From the NCBI GenBank assembly GCA_031278495.1, contig JAITKG010000157.1:1-21765 (forward strand): a stretch of 21,765 bases of DNA, given 5' to 3'. The stretch is from Prevotellaceae bacterium. GTDB lineage: Bacteria; Bacteroidota; Bacteroidia; Bacteroidales; UBA932. Positions 14,582-21,656 of the stretch are shown piece after piece. The translations under genes were made by a program, and so were the position numbers. How positions within the stretch are numbered: position 1 is the first letter of the stretch; each line of letters opens with the position of its first letter. The notes below the pieces were generated by a model. That model saw only the letters and a program-made list of their open reading frames with translations. It did no database searches and was not told the DNA's origin.

Positions 14582-14601
14582 ATAATGAAGAAATTTACCA
14601 A

Positions 14602-14681
14602 CTTTCCCTACGGCAGCATTACCTGCATCAGGTTATAAGGGTATCATCTCAGCCCGCATTTTCAGGGGCACCCCCAAGATT
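14602..14681 (-). promoter_or_regulatory. TPP riboswitch (THI element)
   Basis: The minus strand carries the conserved THI-box segments in order: GGGGGTGCCCCTG, GCGGGCTGAGATGATACCC, AACCTGATGCAGGTAATGC and GCCGTAGGGAAAG. CTGAGA and the later GTAGGGA are the diagnostic TPP-binding runs. It lies about 90 nt upstream of the receptor ATG and should lower expression of receptor and pnuT when thiamine diphosphate is abundant. Confidence 0.97.
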
Positions 14682-14688
14682 CCGGATG

Positions 14689-14719
14689 CAAAGGTAAGAA
14701 AAAACCGGGACACGGGCAA
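14689..14719 (-). promoter_or_regulatory. Predicted promoter of the thiamine uptake operon
   Basis: On the minus strand, TTG (14719-14717), a 20-nt spacer and TACCTTTG (14696-14689) lie just upstream of the riboswitch, so the aptamer would start within about 10 nt of the transcript 5' end. Confidence 0.7.
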
Positions 14720-14731
14720 CGGAGCTTTGAA

Positions 14732-14773
14732 GAATTAGGAATTGGCTGCCGCCGGAACATCAGCTCCTAATTT
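14732..14773. repeat. Inverted-repeat element B (word arms, GC core)
   Basis: Left arm aattaggaattggctg (14733-14748) faces cagctcctaattt (14761-14773). Between them lies a GC-rich centre beginning ctgccgc. The left side is in 7-bp register (gaattag, gaattgg, ctgccgc). ATTGGCTGCCGC at 14741-14752 reappears with one change in element E. Confidence 0.65.
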
Positions 14774-14842
14774 AAAGATTTAAAAATTCAAAGATTTAAA
14801 TACACTTGAAAGGTTTCCAATTACACTTGAAAAATTTCCCAG
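14774..14842. repeat. Two short tandem repeats
   Basis: aaagatttaaa occurs at 14774-14784 and 14790-14800 (16-bp period). Two adjacent 21-bp units follow: tacacttgaaaggtttcc plus aat at 14801-14821, and tacacttgaaaaatttcc plus cag at 14822-14842. Confidence 0.8.
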
Positions 14843-14884
14843 TGTTATTATTTGTTCATTTTTCATTTCTACTTTCTAATTCTT

Positions 14885-14996
14885 CTGCCGCGCCAGCCAC
14901 ATTTTCATATTTTCACATCTTCACATTAGCTGCCGCGCCAGCCACATTTTCATATTTTCATATTTTCACATCTTCACATTAGCTGCCGCGCCAGCC
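14885..14996. repeat. Tandem repeat E with ctgccgcgccagcc core
   Basis: Unit 1 at 14885-14929 (45 bp) and unit 2 at 14930-14982 (53 bp) consist of ctgccgcgccagcc followed by words of the cacatttt/catatttt type, ending cacattag. Unit 2 is longer by exactly one 8-bp word. A third core stands at 14983-14996, followed by further cacatta-type words to about 15036. The core can form a small imperfect hairpin (gctg/cagc). Confidence 0.85.
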
Positions 14997-15061
14997 TAAT
15001 TAGTCACATTAAACAATTAGTCACATTAGCACATTGTAAAACATATATCCATACAATTTAC

Positions 15062-15069
15062 TATCTTTG
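15062..15069 (+). promoter_or_regulatory. Predicted aspS promoter, -7 element
   Basis: TATCTTTG matches TAnnTTTG. The nearest upstream TTG (15034-15036) is 25 nt away, longer than usual. Transcription starting near 15075 would give a leader of about 85 nt composed almost entirely of word repeats. Confidence 0.55.
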
Positions 15070-15076
15070 CACCCTG

Positions 15077-15154
15077 CGAATTTATATCATACGAATTTAG
15101 GCGAATTATACGAATGGAGTTAAGCGGGAAATCAAAAATTAGAAATCAGAAATC
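15077..15154. repeat. Word repeats in the aspS leader
   Basis: cgaatt starts at 15077, 15092 and 15102, and cgaat again at 15111. Then come four 7-bp words: ggaaatc (15127), aaaaatt (15134), agaaatc (15141) and agaaatc (15148). The array ends 6 nt before the aspS ATG. Confidence 0.75.
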
Positions 15155-15160
15155 AACAAT

Positions 15161-16915
15161 ATGTACAGGACTCATACATGCGGCGAACTGCGCCTGCAAC
15201 ACAAAGGACAAGAAGTAACGCTTGCCGGCTGGGTACAACGGGTGCGCAACCTTGGCGGGATGACTTTTATTGATTTACGCGACCGCTATGGCGTTACGCA
15301 ATTGGCGGTAAACGAAGACAGCCCGGCGGCGGTAAAAGAAACAGCCGGCGCACTGGGGCGCGAATTTGTTGTACAGGTTGCCGGCACAGTGATTGAACGC
15401 AGTAACAAAAATGCCAAAATCCCTACCGGCGACGTTGAAATTGCCGTAGGCAGTTTGAATGTATTGAATGCTTCCGGCACGCCGCCATTTACTATCGAAG
15501 ACGAAAGCGACGGGGGCGAAGAATTGCGCGCCCGCTACCGTTACCTTGACTTGCGCCGCCAGCCGCTGCAAAACGCACTGAAATTACGGCATCGCATGGC
15601 GCAGGAAGTACGCGCATATTTGGACAGCCAGCGGTTTTTGGAAATAGAAACGCCCTTCCTGATTAAATCGACGCCCGAAGGCGCGCGCGATTTTGTGGTG
15701 CCGTCGCGCATGAATCCCGGCGAATTTTATGCGTTGCCGCAAAGCCCGCAAACGTTTAAACAATTGCTGATGGTGGCGGGCTATGACCGCTATTTCCAAA
15801 TCGTGCGTTGCTTCCGCGACGAAGATTTGCGCGCCGACCGGCAGCCGGAATTTACGCAAATCGACTGTGAAATGGCATTTGTGGAACGCGAAGATATTTT
15901 GCAAACTTTTGAAGGATTGGCGAAGCGCCTGTTCCGGTCGGTACTGGGCGTGGAGCTGGCACAGGCTTTCCCGCGCATGAGCTATGCCGACGCGATGCGG
16001 CAGTACGGCTGTGATAAACCCGACATCCGTTTCGACATGCGCCTCCACGACATCACCGGCAGGGTGAAAGGGAAAAATTTTGCCGTATTCGATACGGCGG
16101 AATACATTGGCGGCATTTGTGTGCCGGGCGCCGCCGGTTATACGCGCAAGCAACTTGACGAATTGTCCGAATGGGTCAAACGCCCGCAAATCGGGGCAAA
16201 GGGACTGGTGTATATCCGCCTTGCTGAAGACGGTATTAAATCAAGCATTGATAAATTTTACACGCCCGGTGAACTGCAACAAATCGCCGCTACTCTAAAC
16301 GCCAAACAGGATGATTTGATTTTAATATTGTCCGGCGAAAAAAAGAAAACGCAGGAAGCTTTGGGCTCGTTGCGTATGGAGATGGCGAACCGCTTGGGTT
16401 TGCGCAAAAGCAATGAATTTGCGCCGCTGTGGGTATATGATTTCCCGTTGTTGGAATGGGATGCGGAAACGCAGCGGTTTTATGCCATGCACCATCCGTT
16501 CACCGCGCCGAAGCCGGAAGATTTGCCCAAATTCTATTCTGCCGACCGCGCCGACATTGCGCAAGTAAACGCTAACGCTTACGACTTTGTGTTGAACGGC
16601 ACGGAAATTGGCGGCGGTTCTATCCGTATCCACGATGCGAAAGTGCAGCAACGCATGTTCGAGGTGCTGGGCTTTTCTAAAGAAGAAGCCGAATATAAGT
16701 TTGGATTTATCATCAATGCGTTTCGCTACGGCGCGCCGCCGCATGGCGGCATTGCCTTTGGGTTCGACCGCTGGTGCGCTTTGTTCGGCGGGCAGGAAAC
16801 CATCCGCGACTATATTGCCTTTCCCAAGAATAACGCCGGTCGCGACGTCATGCTCGACGCCCCCGCAAAAATTGACAGCGTTCAACTGAAAGAATTACAA
16901 CTTTCGAACAGTTAA
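15161..16915 (+). CDS. aspS: Aspartyl-tRNA synthetase
   Basis: Class II synthetase that charges tRNA-Asp in the cytoplasm. The 584 residues are the usual length for the bacterial type with an inserted GAD domain. An N-terminal OB-fold anticodon-binding domain (GWVQRVRNLGGMTFIDLRDRYG) is followed by RYRYLDLRR, motif 2 from about residue 216 (RCFRDEDLRADRQPEFTQID), the GAD insertion around residues 290-430, ALWVYDFPLLEWD with MHHPFTAPK, NGTEIGGGSIRI, and motif 3 GGIAFGFDRWCALFGG from about 528. The start is the only ATG giving the canonical MYRTHTCGELR. It is monocistronic, with word-repeat spacers on both sides. Whether it also charges tRNA-Asn cannot be told here. Confidence 0.97.
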   Translation: MYRTHTCGELRLQHKGQEVTLAGWVQRVRNLGGMTFIDLRDRYGVTQLAVNEDSPAAVKETAGALGREFVVQVAGTVIERSNKNAKIPTGDVEIAVGSLNVLNASGTPPFTIEDESDGGEELRARYRYLDLRRQPLQNALKLRHRMAQEVRAYLDSQRFLEIETPFLIKSTPEGARDFVVPSRMNPGEFYALPQSPQTFKQLLMVAGYDRYFQIVRCFRDEDLRADRQPEFTQIDCEMAFVEREDILQTFEGLAKRLFRSVLGVELAQAFPRMSYADAMRQYGCDKPDIRFDMRLHDITGRVKGKNFAVFDTAEYIGGICVPGAAGYTRKQLDELSEWVKRPQIGAKGLVYIRLAEDGIKSSIDKFYTPGELQQIAATLNAKQDDLILILSGEKKKTQEALGSLRMEMANRLGLRKSNEFAPLWVYDFPLLEWDAETQRFYAMHHPFTAPKPEDLPKFYSADRADIAQVNANAYDFVLNGTEIGGGSIRIHDAKVQQRMFEVLGFSKEEAEYKFGFIINAFRYGAPPHGGIAFGFDRWCALFGGQETIRDYIAFPKNNAGRDVMLDAPAKIDSVQLKELQLSNS

Positions 16916-16974
16916 CAGGGCGCGTCATTCCAACCGGAGTGCATGAAAAACAAAGCAGGAAGCAACCCGGAAAG

Positions 16975-17034
16975 AATTAGGAGTTATGAATAAGCGAACG
17001 CCAGCGCGCTTGATGCGGCTTACGATTTATAACT
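16975..17034. repeat. Inverted-repeat element C (heptad arms, GC core)
   Basis: Left arm aattagg, agttatg, aataagc (16975-16995) faces gcttacgatttataact (17018-17034). agttatgaat pairs with atttataact at 9 of 10 positions, and aagc pairs with gctt. The core between them contains aacgccagcgcgcttg at 16997-17012, whose reverse complement matches the core of element D. It lies in the spacer between convergent aspS and the long PspC gene. Confidence 0.75.
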
Positions 17035-17083
17035 AAAAAAAAACTACATTATATTCGGATTGCTTTGCTTGCAATGGCGTGTG

Positions 17084-17111
17084 ACCGTATCCCGTTCACC
17101 GTATCCCGTTC
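17084..17111. repeat. Perfect 14-bp tandem repeat at the 3' end of the PspC/GIN gene
   Basis: accgtatcccgttc occurs at 17084-17097 and again, identically, at 17098-17111. The gene's stop codon (minus strand TGA, 17098-17096) spans the junction, and its last four codons (Asn-Gly-Ile-Arg) lie in the second copy. Confidence 0.9.
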
Positions 17112-18862
17112 TTGTGCCGGACTTTTGCGGCGCCGCTGGTAGAGATGTCGGTTACCGGCGTTCCGCTGTATTCAATAAGCGATGCGCCGGAAGCATGGAT
17201 GTCTAAATAATTGTTGGCATGTATGCCGATCTTGCTGCTGCCCGATAATCTTGCCCTCACCGTGTCTGCCACAAAGCCGCCGGCGCTGATTTTCGTTGCG
17301 CCGCTTATTTTGAAATCTGCACGGGAAGCCGCCCCCGACAAGTCGGCTTTGCCGGCGCCGCTGATGCCGATATGTACGCTTTCCGCTACAATGTCCGCCG
17401 TTATTTTCGATGCGCCCGACGCATCCCATTCCGAACGCTGGTTGTTCACGGCAATGTTGATGACGCTTGCCCCGCTTAGTTTGGCGGAAAATGCCGGCGC
17501 TTTCAGCGTGTCGGAGCAGGTGAACCGTACCGCCCCCGACAGGCGCAGCTGTTCTACGCTTTTCCAGTCCGAGTAGTACATATAGATATGCGCTTTCGCC
17601 CACTTTTTGTACGATTTTCTCGTATATATTTTCATATTGCCGTTGCTTATTTCCATCCGGACATGCGGCAAGAATTTTTCCGCCGCTTTAATCAACAGGT
17701 GATTTGTATCGGACGGCACGGCGGTAACCTCAAAAGCCCCTGCAATGCTAAGGTTTTTGAACGGGGGAAATGTCCGCGTTTCCGAGACTTGATAGGAAGT
17801 ATCTTCCAAAAACAAGTCCTGCGAAAAACCAACGTCGCCGGATGCAACGTAGATTCCGATGCCGACCAGCGAGAAGAGCGTTACCAACCATGCGACAGTC
17901 AAGATAAGCCCCAGCCGTGTTTTGGTTTTGAATTTGAATAATGCTTTTGAGATAAGGTATATCAACCCAGCCAGCGGCAGGCAAATAAGCAACATCAATA
18001 ACGTTAGCAGCAACCAGAACGGAATAGACGTATAATTCCGCAGGTAATTCGCTATATTCACTCCCTCCACTTCGCCCAATACCACATTGCCTGTAATGAA
18101 CCCAATGGGCAATGCAACGAGCAATGACAACGCAACGAGTGTCGTTATCACTAACACAAATCCGGCAATAATGCGGAAGAAGATACTGATAATTTTTCCC
18201 AGCACCCGCCCGAAATCGCCTTCATGGGCGGTTTTTGTATAAGCATCTTCCATTTTTTGCGACGAGGCGGGCGAAATAGCTTCTTTCCGCATGGTCATTT
18301 TTTCTTTCATCGTACGCGCCGCCGGCATGATTATCCACAGGAGAATGTAGATAAGTATAGCCGAGGAAGACACCGCGTTGAAAAATGTATGATGCCCGAA
18401 AAAGTAGTCCGGAAAAATGAAAAATCCTAATGCAATAGCAAAAACCAAACGAACAAGCACCCGGTCGATGCCAAAATAATTTCCCAACCCGCTGCACACG
18501 CCGCCAATCATGCGGTGGTCAATATCGCGGTACAGCCGTTTGCGTTCCGGCTCCGGCGCTTTGAACTGTTCCTGCGCAAAGGTGGTTGGCTCTTCTTCGC
18601 CGCCGGCAATGTCGTTGGCAGAACCTACCGTGCCGATGACTTCGTTCACCGCCGCCAATGTAATAATTTGTGCCGGCGACTGAATGCGCGCTGACAATAA
18701 TTCGGCAATACGCACTTCAATATCTTCTATAATTTCGCGACCGCCTTCCTTACCGGAAAAAATTTTCTCCACGTGGTCTAAATAATTTTTTAAGCAAATA
18801 TACGCATCGTTATCCAAGTTAAAAGCGATGCCGCTTATGCTGACTTTTATAGTTGATTTCAT
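17096..18862 (-). CDS. PspC-domain membrane protein with C-terminal GIN (DUF2807) domain
   Basis: 588 residues. Residues 1-90 form a domain (KVSISGIAFNLDNDAYICLKNYLDHVEKIF...EDIEVRIAELL) also found in the neighbouring 182-residue PspC protein. A PspC domain follows (about 108-180: KRLYRDIDHRMIGGVCSGLGNYFGIDRVLVRLVF) with two membrane segments, then further strongly hydrophobic segments (IIAGFVLVITTLVALSLLVALPIGF, WLLLTLLMLLICLPLAGLIYLI, LGLILTVAWLVTLFSLVGIGIYV). From about 365 comes a beta-helix-like GIN domain with repeated SGA/SGAxK turns, presumably outside the cytoplasm. PspC domains are linked to envelope stress. The specific role here is unknown. Follows padR by 26 nt. Confidence 0.9.
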   Translation of the reverse strand: MKSTIKVSISGIAFNLDNDAYICLKNYLDHVEKIFSGKEGGREIIEDIEVRIAELLSARIQSPAQIITLAAVNEVIGTVGSANDIAGGEEEPTTFAQEQFKAPEPERKRLYRDIDHRMIGGVCSGLGNYFGIDRVLVRLVFAIALGFFIFPDYFFGHHTFFNAVSSSAILIYILLWIIMPAARTMKEKMTMRKEAISPASSQKMEDAYTKTAHEGDFGRVLGKIISIFFRIIAGFVLVITTLVALSLLVALPIGFITGNVVLGEVEGVNIANYLRNYTSIPFWLLLTLLMLLICLPLAGLIYLISKALFKFKTKTRLGLILTVAWLVTLFSLVGIGIYVASGDVGFSQDLFLEDTSYQVSETRTFPPFKNLSIAGAFEVTAVPSDTNHLLIKAAEKFLPHVRMEISNGNMKIYTRKSYKKWAKAHIYMYYSDWKSVEQLRLSGAVRFTCSDTLKAPAFSAKLSGASVINIAVNNQRSEWDASGASKITADIVAESVHIGISGAGKADLSGAASRADFKISGATKISAGGFVADTVRARLSGSSKIGIHANNYLDIHASGASLIEYSGTPVTDISTSGAAKVRHKNGIR

Positions 18863-18888
18863 TGTGTGATAATTTTTTATTGGTTAGA

Positions 18889-19275
18889 CTATTTGTTTTC
18901 ATCGGAAGTTGTTTGCTGCTGCCGGTTTAATGCCGCTTCCGACTGTTCCCGGATATGTTCAATAGATGCCACCATTTCGCGCCATGAGCCGTCCAGTTCG
19001 CGGAGCAATGCTTTTCCTTTTTCGGTCAGCGAATAATATTTGCGTGGCGGTCCCTGCGACGATTCCTCCCACCGGTAACCCAGCCATCCCTGATTTTTCT
19101 GCCGCATCAGCAACGGATAGAGCGTTCCTTCAACAACGATCATTTGCGCGCTTTTCAATTCGGTAATAATTTCCGACGCATACGCATCATGTCGCGAAAG
19201 TATCAGGAGGATGCAGTATTCCAAAATACCTTTGCGCATTTGCGCTTTGTTGTTGTCTAATGTAATTGTTTCCAT
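18889..19275 (-). CDS. PadR-family transcriptional regulator
   Basis: A 128-residue winged-helix DNA-binding protein. MRKGILEYCILLILSRHDAYASEIITEL, VVEGTLYPLLMRQKNQGWLGYRWEES and PRKYYSLTEKGKALLREL are the classic PadR N-terminal wHTH; a short C-terminal helix (WREMVASIEHIREQSEAALN) would mediate dimerisation. It lies between two PspC genes on one strand (49-nt gap upstream, 26-nt gap downstream), so it very likely regulates that operon, probably including itself. The inducer is unknown. The start at 19275 gives METITLDNNKAQMRKG; ATG 19239 is a possible alternative. Confidence 0.93.
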   Translation of the reverse strand: METITLDNNKAQMRKGILEYCILLILSRHDAYASEIITELKSAQMIVVEGTLYPLLMRQKNQGWLGYRWEESSQGPPRKYYSLTEKGKALLRELDGSWREMVASIEHIREQSEAALNRQQQTTSDENK

Positions 19276-19283
19276 ATTTTTTT

Positions 19284-19304
19284 AATTATGAATTATAAAC
19301 TATG
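19284..19304. repeat. Heptanucleotide words upstream of padR
   Basis: aattatg, aattata and aactatg, three 7-bp words with no gap, in the 49-nt gap between the short PspC gene and padR. Same word type as 2801-2828 and 16975-16995. Confidence 0.65.
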
Positions 19305-19324
19305 TTGTTTTCCCTCGCTGTGGT

Positions 19325-19873
19325 TTATCGTGCATTTTTAATATTTTCGGCAGTAGTCGGCTCGCCGCGCATTTCCAGTTTTTCCGCTATGGTGTGGGCA
19401 GCAGGCGCTACAATCCACAAAATAATGTATAACCAAAAACCTGCGCCGCCAAAGATAAACAAGACGAAAAAGATAACCCGCACCAGCGTAATATCCAAAT
19501 CAAAGAATGCCGCCACGCCGCTGCACACGCCGCCAATGACCCGGTGGTCGGGGTCGCGGTACAAGCGTTTGCGTGGGGGCGGGGGATTGTAATTCGTATA
19601 CGGATGATCGTATTCGTGCGCGCCTTCAGGCTTTCCTAATTGCGCAATGACGATGTTTACCATAGCGCAATTTACGCTTTGCATTTCGTTGCGCAGATGT
19701 TCTTGAAGAATTTCCGCTACCCGGAATTCAATCTCATCCATTATTTCTTCGGCGTCTTTCGGGTGGGCAATGGTTGCTTTGAAACTATCCAAATAGTTTT
19801 GCAACTTGGCAAAAGCGTCTTCATCTATCATGAAGCTTTTGCCGCCAATGTTTGCTGTAATGACTTTTTTCAT
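19325..19873 (-). CDS. Small PspC-domain membrane protein
   Basis: 182 residues. An N-terminal domain (1-90: KVITANIGGKSFMIDEDAFAKLQNYLDSF...MDEIEFRVAEILQEHL) parallels the start of the long PspC protein, followed by the PspC domain (KRLYRDPDHRVIGGVCSGVAAFFDLDITLVRVIFFVLFIFGGAGFWLYIILWIVAPAA) with two membrane segments, and a short charged tail. Promoter and order make it the first gene of the pspC-padR-pspC/GIN operon. Short PspC proteins of this kind are common in Bacteroidota next to PadR regulators. The N-terminal domain is probably cytoplasmic. Molecular function is not established. Confidence 0.92.
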   Translation of the reverse strand: MKKVITANIGGKSFMIDEDAFAKLQNYLDSFKATIAHPKDAEEIMDEIEFRVAEILQEHLRNEMQSVNCAMVNIVIAQLGKPEGAHEYDHPYTNYNPPPPRKRLYRDPDHRVIGGVCSGVAAFFDLDITLVRVIFFVLFIFGGAGFWLYIILWIVAPAAHTIAEKLEMRGEPTTAENIKNAR

Positions 19874-19906
19874 CGTTCAAAAAAATTAAATATTCATTTG
19901 ATAGTG

Positions 19907-19914
19907 CAAAGATA
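19907..19914 (-). promoter_or_regulatory. Predicted promoter of the pspC-padR operon, -7 element
   Basis: The minus strand reads TATCTTTG, 33 nt upstream of the small pspC ATG. No clear TTTG -33 element is visible. Confidence 0.5.
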
Positions 19915-20011
19915 AGTAAAATTTTAATACCATGTATCACATAGTATCAAAAATTACACAAATTACTGGTAATTAGGAAGAAAATTTTTACTCCAGTGCG
20001 CTTGTAAGGAC

Positions 20012-20057
20012 AAAAAAACATTCCGTTGTTAGCATCGCTAACAACGGAATGTTTTTA
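20012..20057. terminator. Bidirectional hairpin terminator downstream of gldJ
   Basis: A perfect 16-bp stem, acattccgttgttagc (20018-20033) with gctaacaacggaatgt (20037-20052), loop atc, flanked by an A-run (20012-20018) and a T-run (20052-20056), so it can act on either strand. It lies 22 nt past the gldJ stop. Confidence 0.93.
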
Positions 20058-20078
20058 TAAATCTATTCTCAGGTAAAA

Positions 20079-21593
20079 TTATCTTTTTATTCGTTGCGGT
20101 TCGCCTAATTTGTCCATGGCGCAACGGAAGCCGAGATCTACCGCCGAGCGGTCTTCGTCCAAATAGCGGCGCGTGCCGGGACTTAGCCAATAGGCGCGGT
20201 CAAGAAATGAACCGCCTTTATAAACGCGCGCTTTATCGCTGATGAGCGTACTCATGCCCCGATGTCCCGATCCAACGCCCTGGTCGTACATGCGGTTGGA
20301 ATTAGCGTTGCTTTCCGGGTCGGTTTCGCTGTTCTGTTCGTAATTTATGGACGACAGCATATCGCCGTCTTTATAATTCCGGAGGTCGCCCATTTGGTAG
20401 TTATACCGTTGGTCGCCCAAGTAACCTACCGTATCGCGGCGCATGCGTCCTAATGAATCTTTGGGTAAAATATTCCCGTTTTCGTCGCGTGAATATTCCA
20501 AAAACACATTGCCACGGAACGGGCGGAACTCTTCCAATTCTTCAAATGATAAAGGACGGTACACGTCGGATACCCATTCATTGACATTGCCTGCCATGCA
20601 ATACAAGCCGTAATCGTTGGGATAAAATGAACGCACCGGCGCAGTAAGCGCATAGCCGTCGTTCAAATGTCCTGCCACGCCCATCAGGTCGCCGCGTCCA
20701 CGCTGGAAATTGGCTAAAAATTTACCGCGCGAACCTTTTTCCGCACTGCGTACTGAAGTGCCGCTCCATGGGTAAACACGGCGTTCTACCACACGTTCAT
20801 CATAAGTAGAGCCGATTTGCGCTACTGCGGCATATTCCCATTCCGCTTCCGTCGGAAGGCGGTAATTGGGGAATAAAATACCGTCGTCAAACGTTACGCG
20901 GCGCGTAGCTTTCGGGTCGGATTTGGAATAATCGCGGAGGTTGCGGTTTATGACGCCTTGATATTGCCCCATCAGGTATGCGTCCGTATTGAAACTGTTG
21001 GAGTCTTTCTGTTCGGGATTGAGTTTCAAAATGCCGTGGCGAACCAGCGATTCTTCATTCACGCGGTCGGAACGCCAAAGGCAATAATCATTTGCCTGCC
21101 GCCAACTGACGCCTACCACCGGGTACTGGTCATAAGCCGGATGACGGAAATAAGTAGATACATATGGCTCGTTAAAAGCCAACGGGCGGCGCCATACCAA
21201 CGTGTCGGGCAAGGCATTTTTTGCAATGGAAGGATACGAAACATATACACGTTGCAGCCAGTGGATATATTCCCGGTAGTCGATATTACGCACTTCCGTT
21301 TCGTCGATATAATAAGAATCAAGCGTTACCCGGCGTGTTTGGTTGTTCCATTCATAGTCCAGACTTTCCGCCACCCGTCCCATAATGAAACTGCCGCCTT
21401 CAATAAAAACCAATCCCGGCGCTGAAACCAGGGATACTGCCGATTTTACTTCAAATCCTCCATACTGCGAGTCATTGTATGCCCATCCGGTAGTGGCGGA
21501 ACGGTCGTTGCCGCCAAATTGGAACAGGTTACAACTGCCGCCTGCCAACAGTAAGCACAAGGCTAAACTTATTAAAATGGTTTTACTATTCAT
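20079..21593 (-). CDS. gldJ: GldJ-like lipoprotein (FGE-sulfatase/SUMF1 fold), type IX secretion/gliding
   Basis: 504 residues from ATG 21593. Lipoprotein signal MNSKTILISLALCLLLAGGSC with lipid-anchored Cys21, so it should be anchored by lipid in the envelope. TTGWAYNDSQYGGFEV and then GLVFIEGGSFIMGR open the formylglycine-generating-enzyme-like domain, followed by DYEWNNQTRRVTLDSYYIDETEVRNIDYREYIHWL, YPVVGVSWRQANDYCLWRS, RLPTEAEWEYAA, GLYCMAGNVNEWVSDVYRP and the C-terminal KGGSFLDRAYWLSPGTRRYLDED...LGFRCAM. Such domains in GldJ/GldK are not active FGE enzymes. The GWxYND and DYEWNN signatures favour GldJ over PorK/GldK. An upstream in-frame ATG at 21620 is rejected because the promoter -7 element ends only 5 nt before it. 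Confidence 0.88.
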   Translation of the reverse strand: MNSKTILISLALCLLLAGGSCNLFQFGGNDRSATTGWAYNDSQYGGFEVKSAVSLVSAPGLVFIEGGSFIMGRVAESLDYEWNNQTRRVTLDSYYIDETEVRNIDYREYIHWLQRVYVSYPSIAKNALPDTLVWRRPLAFNEPYVSTYFRHPAYDQYPVVGVSWRQANDYCLWRSDRVNEESLVRHGILKLNPEQKDSNSFNTDAYLMGQYQGVINRNLRDYSKSDPKATRRVTFDDGILFPNYRLPTEAEWEYAAVAQIGSTYDERVVERRVYPWSGTSVRSAEKGSRGKFLANFQRGRGDLMGVAGHLNDGYALTAPVRSFYPNDYGLYCMAGNVNEWVSDVYRPLSFEELEEFRPFRGNVFLEYSRDENGNILPKDSLGRMRRDTVGYLGDQRYNYQMGDLRNYKDGDMLSSINYEQNSETDPESNANSNRMYDQGVGSGHRGMSTLISDKARVYKGGSFLDRAYWLSPGTRRYLDEDRSAVDLGFRCAMDKLGEPQRIKR

Positions 21594-21624
21594 ATTAAAA
21601 TTCCTATTGATACTAATCAAAACA

Positions 21625-21656
21625 CAAAGTTAATGAAGTTTTTCATTCCAACCAAA
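21625..21656 (-). promoter_or_regulatory. Predicted gldJ promoter
   Basis: On the minus strand, TTTG (21656-21653), a 20-nt spacer and TAACTTTG (21632-21625), a full match to the Bacteroidota consensus. It places the transcript start near 21618, supporting translation from 21593. Confidence 0.75.

Larger units (their letters stand above)
14510..15160. other. Repeat-rich regulatory spacer between the thiamine receptor gene and aspS
   Basis: 651 bp without protein genes. On the minus strand it contains the TPP riboswitch, its promoter and the receptor leader. The aspS side holds element B, two short tandem repeats, tandem repeat E, the aspS promoter and two more word arrays in the aspS leader. 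No tRNA or other RNA gene was seen. Confidence 0.85.

Noticed and set aside
14885..15036. CRISPR array
   Set aside because: Repeated units are present, but there are only three cores, the intervening words are themselves repeats instead of unique spacers, and no cas genes are nearby.
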